Both the position numbers and the translations under genes were made by a program. Of a stretch of 64,000 nt of DNA, positions 41,251 through 54,699 are shown in pieces. This DNA is from Dipteris shenzhenensis (lineage: Eukaryota > Polypodiophyta > Polypodiopsida > Gleicheniales), in the NCBI GenBank assembly GCA_047967505.1, contig CM106539.1. The stretch is one strand, 5' to 3'. A model generated the notes under the pieces. The model worked only from the letters and a program-made list of their open reading frames with translations. It searched no databases and was not told the origin of the DNA. How positions within the stretch are numbered: position 1 is the stretch's first letter; each line of letters opens with the position of its first letter.

Positions 41251-44200
41251 ATTTAACACATGAGAAGGGAGAGTATTAAGGGTAGAGAAGTGTAGAGATG
41301 GGGTGGGTAGTGTGGTGTGTGTTTGTAAAAATGAGAGAAAACAAAGGGGAGGGGGGAATAATGACTAAGGGAGAGGGGAGATGCACAAAGGAGAGAGGAA
41401 GAAAAAGGGGTTGAAAACATTCATCTCATGAGGTGGAAAGGAAAAGGAAACAATAGGGTAGAGGAAAAGGAGATGATTATAAGGCAATAGGGAAATTGTT
41501 AAAAATAGGATTGGCTCTCCTACTAGAGGATAACATCCCTTTTATAGGAGTGGGGTACATACTTGCATTGCTTGCTCTCATGTGGGATAATGCCTCTGGC
41601 CATGTGGCAGCATGCTCTTGCTTTGATACTTCACTCATACCTTCACTTATACCTTGCCTTTCGTGGCACAACTCTCGATGCCTCCCCATTGTGCCATGAT
41701 GTATTGGCTACTTCAAGGTGAGAAGATGTGAGTTACGAAACAAAAATCCATCACCTCCCTTAGTGCATACATTGCTATTTAATCATGGTATTACAACATG
41801 TCCAAACCTCCCCTAGGTGCTTGAATAGCTACTCTGAAGTGGTTAGGTTTGATAGAAAGAACACAAGGCCTACTCATATGGTGACCTTATAAGCATGGCT
41901 AAGGTGGTAATCCTTCCTGATTTCTTTAGCTAGAGTTCTTCTCTTTGCTTGATTAAGACTCCTTGGTGCTGGCTTCATGTTTCTTCTTTCTGGTTTGTTG
42001 ATGTTCTTGCCCTAGCTCTTGGACTCTTTTATCTTCTTGTGAGTTGCTTCTTGGCATTATCTTTGCTCGTTGGCTTGACTCTTGGCTCTTTGGTAGATCC
42101 TTTGATGTGGAATGATACTTCTTAATGCATGATGATTCATACTTGATTTCCTTATGTACCTTTGATGCATTAGGTGTTTTGATGACATGTTATGTGCTAT
42201 GGTCATCTCATGTATGCTTTTGGTTGGCACAAGATAGTGGTTTGTGCATACATGCAGTTGATGTGCTTTGCCATTGTTGCAAAGGTCTTACCAATAGATT
42301 TCCTTTAAAATTGACTGCCTAATCACATACAATAGTTCTGACATGACGAGCTCAAAAAATTGATCATTTTTCTTTTTTGGACAGTATGCGAACTATTCCC
42401 ACATCAAAATGCATGGCTTGTCAAAATTTGATCAAGAAGAAGGGTCAAAATAATGTGGCACTTATGTGATGATGTGGTATTGTGTGTTCACATGATGCTT
42501 ACAAAAATATTCTTTACAAGCATTGTGCATTCTTATGTGGCACGCTCCACATTGGTGGACAAAGAGAGATACGAGGGAGAAAAACAACCACAAATGATGC
42601 TTCTAACAAAGAAAATATAGAAGAATAGGAGAAAAACTCTTGAACTAAACTAGGAGAGCTAAACCAAGCTTTGAGAACATGTTAAAAATGAGATTGGGCT
42701 CTCCTACTAGCAAGATAACAACCACTAATCTAAGGTGGATAAAAATGAAGAAAACACATCATGAATGTGTGTCCACGCATCCATGCTAATTAAACCTTTG
42801 ACTTAAGTTCAATAAGGTACACGGTTAAGACTTACACCCATAGAAAGACTTGAGATTTTTCTTGTATTATTGCATGAAAATGATCTCCCTTTCATAGAAG
42901 TGGGGTATATACTTGCATAAATTACTGACATGTGGGATAATCCTTCCTTGCCATGTGGGTTTTAGGGTCTTCAAACTATGTTCAAGGTTTAATTCCAACT
43001 TACAGGCTTGTTGCTCTTCTTTATCAACTCCTTAAGAAGTTTTGCTAATAGAAGAGATCTCTTAGCAAAATCTCAAGTCCAATAACTAGAGCTTACATGA
43101 CCAAGATTTAAGATCTCATGTTTAAGAAAGTCCCTAAGGCGCTCACTATGTAAAACATCCTACATCATCTGAGTTCAATAGAATAAGTTTAACTAACCCT
43201 TAACCCCCTTATGTATGTATATTTCTTGTAACTACACAAGAAAATAAAACTCCCTTCTATTGAAATCAAATGCTAGCTTACATATTGCTTATTGACCTCC
43301 TCGATAGAAAGTCACATTTAGACTCTTTTAGATATAACTTATAAAACGTATTTGATTGCCACGCATGCATATCCTTCCATCCTTTTTATCAATCAATAAT
43401 ACTTGTACACCTAAAGGGACTTACTTAGTCTAATATGACATCCTCAAATAATCTTTAATTTGCCTTACAATCTCAACCTTTTCCACTCAACTTCACTTAT
43501 AAGGATTCATATACATGGGTGAGTACTAGGAAGTAGAATGATTTTATGGTCAACATCTCAAGCAAGTGGTAACCCATAAGGCAATTTGTTTACAAAAACA
43601 TGAAATAATCATTCTTTATTCTTTTTTGGGAGCTCTGTTGTTTGTCACACATAAATAAATTCTTGACTCTTTATAGGAATGAGTTCTATTGTTTGTCATA
43701 CATAATAGTTCATGATTCTTTAGAGGGATTATTAATCAAAAGAAAAAGGAATAGCTATACATTGAAAATTTTGAAAATCAACATCATGTGATACATTAAC
43801 TACTTCCAAAGATTATAATATTTGAAGATGGTTCAACAAAATCTATTTGAAGATATACATCATGCCCACTTTGGGACAAAATGAATAGCATGTCTTTTCC
43901 AATCACCATTCAAAGTATCAATCTTGTCAAAAAGCCATTCTTTCCCCGTGATGAGGATCTATCCTATCTATATTAATAACGAGGAAAGGTAAATTTTCCA
44001 TTTGATATTTATGTATGAATGAAGATTTGGAATCTTCTAGTCCCCCATTAGTCCATCAACTGGCACCATCTAAACTCTATCCAAGTGATCCCTAGGCATT
44101 TTTTGGATTTCCAAACTCTACACCAATTTATGATCAATGAAATGATGAGTTGATCTAGGGTAAAACAAGATGCGAACACCATGACCTAAGATTGTACCGC

Positions 44201-44300
44201 TCATTTTAATGAAATCATTAAGTAAAATAGGAAACTTAGTTAAGATCCAAATGAAAATTTTCAAAAGAGGAAATCTCTAACTCATATGTGACTTTCATCA
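41251..44300. other. Unassigned AT-rich sequence with a dispersed repeat pair
   Basis: Sequence from about 41490 (TGTTAAAAATAGGATTGG, CTCTCCTACTAG, later AGGAGTGGGGTACATACTTGC, ATGTGGGATAAT) recurs at about 42678-42960, where about 150 bp of other sequence is inserted. This could be an LTR pair or dispersed copies of one element. No flanking coding domain was identified. Confidence 0.5.
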
Positions 44301-45110
44301 CTTTGACGATTTCATTGGTCTTCTTCCATGCAATGGAAACATAGAACTTCTTTGCATGCTTTAGACAAATCTGTAGGATGAACTCTCTTTGAATGCATAG
44401 GGTTCAAGCTATCTTTCTTGAATTTGGAGAGAACTTTTCTTTTCGTCTTGAAACCACCATTCTTTCCATTGGTTGGGGGATTCGTAGACTTGCAAGTGGG
44501 CACAATCATATCATCCATAAATCTTATCAAATCGGATTGAATCTTCTAAATATAAGATCTTGCTTCCATGGACTTCATTATGATAATCTCATTGAAGTCC
44601 TCTTATGAACATATTATGAATCATAAGTGAATCTGTGTTAGGAACCTTTACACTCAAATCATAAAACTATTGGATTTGATGACGCACACCCTGAGAATTC
44701 ATTACAAGCTTGCCAATATAATAAATTGATGAAAATCATCCCCTTCTCGAATGAAGTCCTTACGAACAACTTCTTGAAATTCATCTTCAAATCATACCAC
44801 CATGTGAGCGCCTTTCCTTTCAATTACCCTTGCATGGTAGTTAGGTGGATAATATTAGTCCATTGAAGTTATGCAAAACAAAATGGCTTATCTAGTAATT
44901 AAACCATATCTCCACATGGTCAAAATGCTTTTATTTCTTTCTCCACTAAAGATCTCAAGGACAAAAGATGGATTTCCAAGAACATGTTGATGTTGGCAAT
45001 TTGCATCACAAGATTGACCATGTCTCACAATTCTTGAAATTTTGCATTGAGTTCCAATACAATAGTATCCTCTTCTTCTTCTTCCATCTCTAAATAGTAT
45101 GGAGAGGGTT
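44300..45110 (-). pseudogene. Possible Gypsy gag relic
   Basis: On the minus strand, broken frames around 44900-44560 read like a gag core: a GAHMWWYDL-like patch, then FKKLFVRTSFEKG and NEFSGCASSNP. The region 44530-44312 ends in a lone CFHC. Many stops interrupt it. The assignment rests on general resemblance only. Confidence 0.3.
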
Positions 45111-46000
45111 CTTGGTGACATATATTATCTACAACCACACACAAAACTTGATATTTCATTCTAGAATAAGTATATTCTATAGGGAGAAAGAAAAAATGAA
45201 ATAACATACTATAGAATATAACCTATAGAATATACAAGGATCTAAAACCCATGATATAAAGCCCATCAAAACATTTATGAATAAAAATATGAGAAGGTTT
45301 AAGGGGAAAAGGGTCTAAATTTCTAGAGTATAAAAGAATGTAGATGGTACATTTCAATGCCCAGATCGACGAAGAGAAGACCTAAAAGCTGACACATTTC
45401 TATAATTTGTGGAAGTGATTGGCTTCTAGAAAAGGAGTTTGGCAGGCTATGCCACATTTGCATGCATTATATGTTAAAAGATAGGAGCTTGTTTATAGCT
45501 CTATAGTCAATGATTTGGGGCAATAAGCCAACCCAAGTCAACCAAGCCTCCTAATATGTGTGGAAATTGTGTCCAGACATATGGAAGCTACAAGTAAGAT
45601 TAGAACCATGAGATCCCAACTTCCATCTAGAATTTGCATTGTCTACACCAATTTCCCCAAAAATTGTTCACACTACCTTGTATACCCTCTTCTCTACTTG
45701 AGCTCATGAGCATGCTATCAACCCATCTCATGAGTCATGACAGGAATCATATAGATATGAGCCTTTAAGTGAGGCTCTTGGGTGGGTAGATTATTGGTGA
45801 TGCACAAAAGTCCAGTCTCAGACTACCCACTCTTCAAATGAAGTCTAATCTCTTTTGACATATTGGCGTCCATGGAAGCGCCTTGGCATCCATGATCTTT
45901 ACAGTAATACTCGCATGATGGGACTACTAGAACCAAAGACTCTATTGCTTGGGAACATCCTGAGGGGATTAGAAACCTTCAAATAGGAGTGCACCTCAAT
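45111..46000. other. Unassigned sequence
   Basis: No gene or repeat boundary recognised. It may include the 3' part of the antisense LINE that begins at about 46000. Confidence 0.45.
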
Positions 46001-46145
46001 CTCAATCTACAAAGACAACTCATACAATTGTGATGAGATTTTGTCGATCTGTTCACATGGAATTATCAAGAACTTAAGAGAGTCCACCCATAAAAAATGG
46101 TTCATAATATCCCTTTGAGATACCATGCAAAGCCACTCATCAATG

Positions 46146-47259
46146 TTATTGAAGCGTAGCAGACAAGCTTCGACCTTCATGGGCTTTTGCAAAAGTTGAG
46201 GAAGCTATTGATGCTTCTAAAGTTGAATCACGCTCCTCCCTCCTCCTAAATAAGACATGATAAAGGTTCAATGGTTTCCTAAGCTTTTCTTCACTTTCCA
46301 GACTCACCGTGGTGCCCTCAACATACAAGGCCATGTCATCTGCAAACTCTGAGTCAAGGAGCTCCTCCTCCTGCCTGATTGGGAGCCTTAGCCCTGTGAG
46401 ACCCGCCACCTGTTATCTCAAATAGTAGCCCAGAGCCTCTGCTACAAACAAGAAGACGAGGGAGCTAGTGGGTAGCCCTGGCGAACCGAGCGAGAGAGAG
46501 GAAAGGCCTCGCCTGTGTGTCCTCTGATAATCATCTGGCTAGAGCTCCTTGCGTATAGCACTGAAACTCCTCTGACCCATCTATTTGAGAAGCCCAATCT
46601 CTTCATAGTGCCCTCCAGGAAAGACCACTCCACCCTGTCGTAGGCCTTCTCAAAGTCCAAGAGAAGGATGGCCAGTGTGGCTGTGACTCCTCCTTGGACC
46701 AATGCACTGCCTCCCAGAACGTGAAGATGTTGTCTAGGATGCTGCGCTCCTGGACAAACCCAGTCTGTGTGTCATGGATGATGTATGTAAGATGAGGCCG
46801 TAGCCGCAATCTCAAGACCTTGGCGAGGATCTTGTATGCGGTATCAAGCAGAGTGATCGGCCTCCACTATCAGATATCTGACCTATCTCCCCCTTTCGGG
46901 ATCAAACAGATCCACCCCCTGCACAAGGATTGAGGGATAAGGCCTGTGTCGAAAATCTCCTAGCAAGCTAAACGGAAAGGGGTGGAGATAATCTCCCAGA
47001 AGTTCCAGAAAAAGGCCGGAGTGAAGCCATCCTCCCTTGGGCACTTCTGGGTCGGGAGAGCCTTGAGGGCTTCCTAGAGCTCCTCATCTGTGAAAGGCTC
47101 CTCAAGTCCGTTGCATAAGTCCTGTGAGACTACTGTCGGAACATGATCCCAAACTAGCTCTTGGACCACAAGGTCAACTGGGGTCATCCTCTCTGTCTGA
47201 AAGAGCTGGCTATAAAATACGGTGGTCATGTTAAGAACCTCTTGTGGGTCAGTGTGCAT
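46146..47259 (-). pseudogene. LINE reverse-transcriptase relic
   Basis: Minus-strand frames read VLRLRLRPHLTYIIHDTQTGF, LLLDFEKAYDRVEWSFL, SVRQGYPLAPSS and EFADDMALYVEGT, the ordered RT blocks of L1-type LINEs. Frame breaks lie near 46440, 46700 and 46850. The Asp-Asp pair of the active site is kept. Confidence 0.85.
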
Positions 47260-47619
47260 GATACCCTACGAGTCTTGAAGACGCTAGTTGTGTGCCGATA
47301 GATCGAGCCCAGTGGTCTGAAAGGACTACTTCGTCATCCTGTCTCCTTGCTGTACCCATCGGGCCTAGGAGGAATGGTAGGAGAACTCAGCCTGCCACAG
47401 CTCCATGTCCTGAAGCTCGGGACGGAGCGCTCTCCAATCTGTCACTAAGCCACTGAGAAACTGAGTCCTGCTCCCTGATGCAGTCTTCCACGTGGTCACT
47501 TATCTCCATAGAGTAAGACTTTGGTACAACGACAGCTAGACGACACAGACTGCCATGGCTAGCCCTGACTTCATCTAGGGCATTGGAGGCGGAGGGGGAT
47601 CAAAGGAGGTAGTCTGCTC

Positions 47620-47862
47620 GGACATGCACATGGTTCGCAAGGCTAGGGCTACAGATGGATAGATTGCCACCGTTTCAGTATAGCCTTGAGGCTCCATCCA
47701 TTCCTCTTACCTATCAAAAGATGAACCAGGTCATCACAGAGGATCTCTTGCAACTCTACACATTCAAGACTTGGTAGCAATCTTTCGATGAAACTGAGCT
47801 TCTACACAGATCACGGCTTATGGATCTCAGAGGGGTTCATCGTACTGCCAGGCTACACTCCA
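47620..47862 (+). mobile_element. Fragment of the copy A/C LINE family (copy E)
   Basis: Plus-strand sequence reads RLGLQMDRLPPFQYSLEAPS and ITEDLLQLYTFKTW, matching 36310-36540 of copy C and 11985-12200 of copy A. Both ends are missing. It interrupts the antisense LINE. Confidence 0.75.
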
Positions 47863-47998
47863 TGCTCCTCTGAATCACATCTACCACCCATGCAGCCCAA
47901 CCCTCACTTGGTGCCATATCTGACTGCTCCCAAATCTCTACCATAACTTGTTGAATCTCCTCGTCCTGCAAGAGGTCCTCTAGAATGTGGACCCCCTT

Positions 47999-48780
47999 CT
48001 AAGGGCCCTTCCGGGGGAGACCTTGGTGGGGCTGATCCAAGTGAAGTACCATTGGAGAGTGGTTGAACATCGTGGTACTTGCCAGAATCCTGGTAGAATC
48101 GCCTCTATGTAATGCCCAGTCCCCAACATAGAAGCGATCTAATCTCTCTAGCAATCCATCGTGTCTCCTCTGTCCAATGGAGAAGAGAAGGTTGCCAGGA
48201 GTCTTGCTGAACTCTGGCTCTCTCCACGGGTCTCTACCACTAATCATGAAAATGAACTACTCCCAGGTACTACGCTCTGCTGCTAGCATCTCTGAGAATG
48301 AGGCGCCACCCTGCTTGTCGTCCCCAAACTCCAGGTTGTTGAAGTCCCCTCCAACAATCTAGGAGTCAACATCCAGAAGACACTTTGACAGCCTCCTCCA
48401 AAAGGCCGGGCAGTGCTGTCTACATGCTAGGGCATACACGTTCAGGATTCCAATCCTAGACTCTCCCGTCCGAACTCCCATCCGAATTGCGCATCCTGGA
48501 ATGAGCTCACCTTGATCGTTGACCTCTGAAGCCAAAGTTTGTGAGACTGAGATGCAGAGTGCTCTGCTCTGTCCTACTACAGGTGACCACTCCTCTGGGC
48601 CTCTCCTTGGGAGAAGGTGATGGAGCTCCTAAATCATAAGGATGTCCATTGCCCACCCTACCACTACCCTTTGCAACTCTTGCCAGAGCATCAGGTACTT
48701 CGGATGACTATGAACACGGTCGTGGAGCCCGTGTACATTCCAGCTCACTATGGTCCAGCTCATGAGGACGGGGGATTTGG
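47999..48780 (-). pseudogene. LINE endonuclease relic
   Basis: The minus strand reads IVSWNVHGL near 48755-48725, SRIGILNVYALACRQ near 48460-48420, VGGDFNNLEFGDDKQGGASF near 48350-48290, LLERLDRFYVGDW and FNHSPMVLHLD, the standard blocks of the apurinic-like endonuclease. Stops occur near 48360 and 48255. Confidence 0.82.
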
Positions 48781-49529
48781 GAATAAGGCTCTTATGTGAG
48801 TGGGTGCTTGTCCTAGAAAGACTGCCTTGTGTGATTTTGTTGGGGGTTTGGAGGGCGAGTAGTCAGTGTCTGTGTGGCGTTGTACTAGGGTGGATACCGG
48901 CTTAATACCGATCTTTTGTGCCCACTTGATCATGAAGGAGGCTTCCACTCGAACAACTCCGTGCATGTCTGGAGAGGCCAGAAGTGATCCTGCTCCACCT
49001 TTGCCTCCATCGGCAATCTGATAACTCCCGTTGCCAAACCACACACCGGCTCCTTGCGTGTGAAGCTCAGCTGAAAGTTCACCTCCGCACCATGGGCGTA
49101 CCAAAGCTCTAGTCCCTGTGGTCCCATCCACTCATCCATCATGAGCATAATCTGATTACCCAAAATAGCATCAAACACCTCCAGGGACTTCTCCAACCTT
49201 GTGGGCGCAATTAAAAATCTCCAAACGGGGTGTGTCTGAGATCTCACCGCACTGATCAAACCCCCCTTTCGAGGCTGAAGGACCACTAGCATGACCTCCA
49301 ATGGTAGAGGGTATGAGTCTGGGATCTCCAAATAGTTCCAAGATCCTAACCTCTAGAAGTCCCGTGGTAAGGGATGCCTAGGTTGGAAGTTGGGAGCTGC
49401 TGGCCAGGAAGACAAGCCTCGTCCCTCATGATCCCTCTCTGAGCAGACCTGCTACTGCGATGAGGAAACAGAAGGGGGCATCATCATTCCCTTGCCTGAT
49501 GGCAAGGGTGTCAAAGCGAAATAAGCTAC

Positions 49530-49730
49530 TACTAAAGCGGAGAGGGGGGCGATGGGAGAGAGAGGTAGGGACGTAGGGGACGGAGGGCGGGGGGCGGGTT
49601 ATGAGAGTGACCATAAAAGGGGGGGCTGGGGGGGGAGGGGGAGGGGGGAACCCTAGAGGGGGAGGGGGAAGTGAAGAGGAGGAGGGGTAGGGGGGGGGGA
49701 GGGGGAGGAGGAGGGAAAAGCTCAACCACA
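49530..49730 (+). repeat. G-rich tract with G-quadruplex potential
   Basis: Many runs of four to nine G are separated by A or T, on the strand opposite the LINE sense. The frames across it encode only Pro, Leu and Ser and are not considered genes. Confidence 0.85.
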
Positions 49731-49761
49731 GGCCCCCCTGTTGATCAAGCTCGTCAGGGCT

Positions 49762-50700
49762 CTAGATCGGCTCCTCCACGGCCCTCATCAGGCTAGCGTA
49801 TGCAGCTTCCGCCATCACCACATCTGGAGCTCTTGGGGGTCTCTGTGTTGCAAGGGTGGGTGCGGAGGCTGAACTTTCGAAGTTGGAGGATCGGTTGGAT
49901 GGATAGTGGCCTCCCCTCTGCTGCTGATGGAGGTGGCTCCTGCTGTTCCTCTTTCGAGGCCTCTCAGTCAACCCTGTCCCTCTCCCTACGGTTGGTCCTC
50001 TATCTGCGACGTTTGTGGGCCTGCTTGCTTGATTTCTTTTTCTTTTTAATCTGTGTCTAGTTCCCTTCCAAGGGGGTAACCCATGGGGTTTGAGACTCCT
50101 GCTGCTGCTTGAGAGGGCACTGAACTCGGGCCTGCTGACTTTGCCTACTCTGTGGAGGAGGTGGGAGGCACACAAGGGAGGCCACGGGGGCAATCTTTGG
50201 CGAGGTGACCCATTTGTCTGTATCGAAGACACTGGCATGGTAACCCGGAGATCTCCACCGTCTGGTGAAGTGTGCCCCCTTCCAGGGTCTCAAGAAGGAT
50301 CAGCTCTAGGAGAGACTCCAGGCTCTCCACCACCAGTCTGATCCTGGGGACTCCATCATCTGCTAGAACGGAGGCGGCTGTCTCTGGCGGGGACTCGAGC
50401 ACTATGCCAAATGCCCAACCAATGGAAGGGAGGATGGTTAGATCCTCCTTGGGTAGCCCTGGGAGGCGGAGTGTAATCAAAAATTGTGGAACATGGTGTG
50501 TTGTATCCATGTCCTCCACTGTGAACCCATGATACCAAGGAAAGAGGTAGACAAGGTGCGGGCCAAGGAGTATGGGGCTCTGCTCCACAAGTGTCGAGGC
50601 AGTGTCAGGGGAGCTCAGCTGGATGAGGAAAATGCCTCATCCATAGATGGTGACCTCTTGGATGTGGTCGCCCTCTAATGTCAAGCTCGCATGAATCCAC
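49762..50700 (-). pseudogene. LINE ORF1 relic with DUF4283-like region and zinc knuckle
   Basis: The minus-strand frame 50588-50145 reads FLITLRLPGLPKEDLTILPS, WAFGIVLESPP, VPRIRLVVESLESLLE and CLRYRQMGHLAKDC. The second knuckle Cys is replaced by Tyr. A basic, Arg/Ser-rich tail (about 50110-49762) follows in a shifted frame. This layout is typical of plant L1 ORF1 and differs from the ORF1 in copies A and B. Confidence 0.75.
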
Positions 50701-50929
50701 TCTCACACTTGTCTTTGTGTGGGCGTGAGGCCCATAATTTTGCCCACAAGTGCCTTGTCTTGGAGGGACTGAACTACCTGCTGTACCTATTGCTTGTCAG
50801 CTGGGAAAAGAAGAACCTTAACGGCTGTGGGAGTCAAGGGTGTTGCCATAGAGCCCCTTTGGCTAGACCAAAGGTCACTACCAAGATTTTCTTTCATCGT
50901 AACAAACACGAATGCTCCCACTGCAAGGA

Positions 50930-51400
50930 GGCAAATGAAAAAGGACAAAGTGGAGAGGCAAAGGAGAGAGAAGGAGAGGGCAGGGAGGAAAGGAGGGAGC
51001 AAGGGGAGGAGGAGGAAGGAATGAAGAAATGGAAGGAGGTAGGAGAGGTGGGAGAAGAGGAGAAGAAGACGGTGGGGGGAGGCGGAATGGTGGGGGGGCA
51101 TGTTGGCGGGAGGGCAGAAGGGCAGGAGGAGGTGCAAGGCAGCAAGGAGGCGAAAGGAGGGGGGGAGTAGCATGGGGAGGCGGAGCGGGAAAGGCAGTAG
51201 GCGAGCGAGAGGGTAGCGAGGGGAGGTGGGGGAGAAGGCAGGGCAGGGGGCGGAGGTGGAGTGGGGAAGGCAGGGCAGAGCGGAGACGGGGGAGGGTTGA
51301 GGTGGAGCGATGGTGAGGGCGAGGGCGAGGCAAGGAGGCAGGGCGGGCAGCGGGCGGAGCAAACAAGCCACCGCGGGCAGAGGGGGGGAGCTCACCGAGC
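50930..51400 (+). repeat. Purine-rich (GGA/GAGG) block
   Basis: Long irregular runs of GAGG, GGAGGAG and GGCGG, C/T-rich on the LINE sense strand. Overlapping frames on both strands are low-complexity only. It lies just upstream of the antisense LINE ORF1, as the C/T-rich block does before LINE copy B. Confidence 0.8.
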
Positions 51401-51541
51401 AGCTCCTCCATTCTTCCTACTCAGATCCCTTGGGTGATGTTTAATGAAGTGCCCAAAGGTCTTGCAAATCTTGCGCTGGTCCGACTTGCCCGTAATCTTA
51501 ACTCTCTAGCGAAAGAGAAAGTCACATTTATACTCTTGTAT

Positions 51542-51754
51542 TCAATAATTCCCTAGGCCAACAATTTTGGATCTGGAGCTTCCAAATCGGTGCAGCTTCC
51601 CATTCGTGGAGAACAAAAGGATGCCCACCTCCGCATCGCACAACTCTGACAAGTCATGTGCCTTTTCAAACAACCCTTGACACCGTTTATGAAAAGTCAC
51701 CTTCCTGTTCCTTGCATTTTCTATTCGCTTAATTTTAATCGTGCATCTTACCAT
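51542..51754 (-). pseudogene. MADS-box first exon, degraded or isolated
   Basis: From ATG at 51754 (minus) the frame encodes a MADS DNA-binding domain: KIKRIENARNRKVTF (residues 7-21), then GLFEKAHDLSELCDAEVGIL and FSTNGKLHRF. The usual basic residues are altered: R-G-K near the start is RCT, and the SKRR motif is HKRC. The domain end matches the exon 1 end of MIKC-type genes, but no good GT donor follows and the frame stops 10 residues later. No K-box exon was found on the same strand down to 42 kb. Probably a gene fragment or pseudogene. An exon of an active gene with a distant second exon is possible but less likely. Confidence 0.72.
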
Positions 51755-52303
51755 CTCCGCTGCCTGAGCCTAAAGGTGGAAGTTGTTGAGCTGAGAAGTA
51801 GGATGCGAGCAAGAGCACGAGAACACAAACACAAGCACAAGCTCAGGTGCTCAGTGGTTACTGATAGAGTGAGACTGCACCCATGACTAATCCTAATCTT
51901 ATGCGATGGAGAGGTTTAGAGATGATTGGTAACCCTAATTTGGAGGCCCCACCACTAAGATGAATTTCTTCCTCTTTAATATCCAGCATGACTATTTTAT
52001 TGACTTCAATAGCTTGGTGCATGCTTGACTTCAAAAGCTTGTTTTGATGGGTCAATGTGTGGCCTTTGGTCTTTGAAGTTTTTGCCAATCCACTTCACCT
52101 CGAAAATTCATGTCCTTCTCTCATGACTTCTCATTTTCTTTAGGCCTTGCACGTTTAGTCTCGTGTCAACAATCTCTTGCCCTTCCTAATGGGATTTGAC
52201 AAGGCTTTGCTTGTCACATAGAGGATGAATTACTTCCATTTATAGTCTTCTTGCTACTTTCTTTAGGAGTTTCTTTGCTCCCATGGGAGGTCTCTTGTGT
52301 GGT

Positions 52304-52576
52304 TTAATGATGACATTGTTCCCAAGACCGTTCTTGGCAAAAGGTCTCATCTTTCACCAAATATAGTAGGCATTTAAAAATGGCCCAAAGCAAACATTGT
52401 GACTGCAAAATTGATTTTTGCCCAACCATACCCATTTTGTTCTGTAAAATGGAAGCCTTATACACACCCACAAAATCTTCAAGGAAACCAAGAGCAAGGA
52501 GTAGTTTCCACAAGGATCTTCTGAGGTAAGCAAGGAGATTAGGGAAGTACACCCAAATTGGGCTTTTCAATCGCAA
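52304..52576 (-). pseudogene. LINE ORF1 DUF4283-like fragment
   Basis: The minus-strand frame contains KSPIWVYFPNLLAYLRRSLW and a following FVGVYKASI segment, resembling the PIWVxxPGLP...LW..LG..LG..V core of LINE ORF1 proteins. No other part of the element is visible nearby. Confidence 0.45.
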
Positions 52577-54690
52577 ATAGTTATCAAAACAAAAAGAAGC
52601 AAATCAAGGGAGCATGAGCACCATTATTCCTCTAATAATATCCATCTTAGCGAGCAAGAAGTCTCATTGGTGTCTAGAACCCACTTCAACCAAGTAAAAG
52701 CCCTTCCCTGCAAACTACATACTATGTGGGAGGGTACAGTCGAACTCGCTCTTAAAACCACTTAGGGACAATGAATGTGAAAAGCACATACACACCATAG
52801 TGAGAAAATTGACAATACTGCATAAAGGACGTCTTCAAACAGGATGCGAGCAACACATCGAAGATTTTGCGCATTGGTGTGGGCTCCTTCCTTGTCCTCT
52901 TTAGCCTATTTCTTAAAGGTTGTAACATCTTTACCTCTTCTGTGTTAAGCTCACGTTTTTTGCCTTGTCAATATATGAAGGCCTTTTGTCTAGGTGTCCA
53001 TCATCGATCAATGCCTATTGCCAAGTCCAGCATCATGTCCACCTCCTCTCAAAGCATCTCCCCTAAGCTCCTCCACCTCCCAGGCTCAAGGCACTTTGCA
53101 TCAAGGGGAATAGAGTGAGGAGGCATGCGATCTCTTATTGCTCTTCAAGTCTAATTACAAGGTGGGTGGCATGCAACCAACCACAAGAGAGAACAAATGG
53201 GAGTCGACTAGAAGCTCTAGTTCCCACCCACAACTCTAGTTCACAGTATGTTGTGAGTCGCCCCAAAAGAGAGGGATCTAATGGTACATTGTCTTCATAT
53301 ACATGAAAATTTGGCAAGGATTCATGGCGTACCATTAGTGGCTCTCACCTTAATTGAATTGTAAAATATAAGTGTTCAAAACTCTATAGTTTACATGAAG
53401 CAAAGCTGTTATGGAATGGTTAGACGTGGGCGGAAAAGGTATTTTGAGTTGCATTCCCGACAATCAGTGGGGTATCTGAGTACATTCCAGCTCTCAAAGG
53501 CCCCATTGGTCATGATTCATTCCGATGGAACTAGACAGAGAGAGTCTAGCCTGTCTAGGAAGTCCCTGGTTTGCTTGGCTTTGACGCAGAGACCCGAACC
53601 GTAGTGGGATGGGAGCAAACGAAAGCGCTCTCATCATCAGCAGCGCTCTCAGAACGTCCTTGGCAATGGCAGAATTGTAGGCTTTTGCGCGATCAGGACT
53701 GAGGAGTCAGGAGGTATTTATGTGAGACAGAGCCGTTTGGCAGTTAAATTAAGGCCAACTAAGCTGTCGGAGCAGAGTGGGTACCTGAAGCTTCAGATTC
53801 CGGTCCCTCGAGGCTCGGATGCCAAATTCTGTAGGCTCGTGATTTTCAGATCTTACAAGGAGAGTAAAAAGGCTTTTTTGACAAGGGGCTGTACCAAAAT
53901 GCAGCTGGGCGTGCTGGGTGGTCTTGCTTTTTTGTAGGTGCCTCCCTGCTGTTTTCACTACATTTCCCTCAAGACCTTCTGTCCTCTGCTACAAAAGAGT
54001 TTTGGAACGCCTCTTCTAGGATTCCGTTCCTCACTTTTCTACTTTTGTTAAGACGAGTCCCCAAAACCCACCATTTGTTGTATTTCTTAAAGGTTTAGCT
54101 TGACAAAATATCTGCAGCTTTATCCTTGTTTGAATTCTCGTGTATTTTTTTAGCAGCCGTGCCTCCACACACTCCAACATTCGCTTGTTAGGAGAGCCTT
54201 GGCGCGCGCGTTCTCTCTCTCTCTCTCTCTCTCTCTACACTAGAAATGTGTCGTTCGTTTCGGGGCCCCATTTTGTTCACACGCCAAAATACTGAGAGAG
54301 CATGAAGCATTTTACTATAGGAGCGTAGGACACCTTCGGTTGCTTGCAAGGAGCTGTGCAGAAAGAGCTGGGCATCTTTGATTGGCTTGTCCATCAAAAT
54401 TTGTACCAATTGAAGAGAATTGAAGGCACTTCAATCGAGTAACAGTGCCACATGCCAACTTTTCATTGGACAATGGCACTTTGGTGTGGGGAATGGCATC
54501 CTCCAAAATCGAGGTGCCGATCTTCACACCAATCACGCTTCAATTTAACCTTGAAATATGTGCAAGTCTTTAAAAGGCCGTGCACGTGCGCGCACACACA
54601 CGCATGCACGCATGCACGCACATAACTAGCTTGCTTCATTAGTCCACATTTGGTCATCTCATTGTGCATCCATCTAACATCCATCTCAAT
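52577..54690. other. Unassigned sequence
   Basis: No gene recognised. It contains a TC microsatellite (54212-54235) and a CA/TGCACG simple repeat (about 54583-54622). Confidence 0.5.
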
Positions 54691-54699
54691 TAAGACCCC

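Larger units (their letters stand above)
46000..50700 (-). mobile_element. Antisense L1-type LINE with CCHC ORF1, decayed
   Basis: In minus-strand order: ORF1 (about 50700-49762) with a DUF4283-like region and zinc knuckle, an unrecognised segment (49331-48930), an endonuclease (about 48780-48000), and an RT (about 47300-46146). Stops and shifts are frequent. A plus-strand piece of another LINE family sits between endonuclease and RT at 47620-47862. Neither end could be placed exactly. Confidence 0.8.
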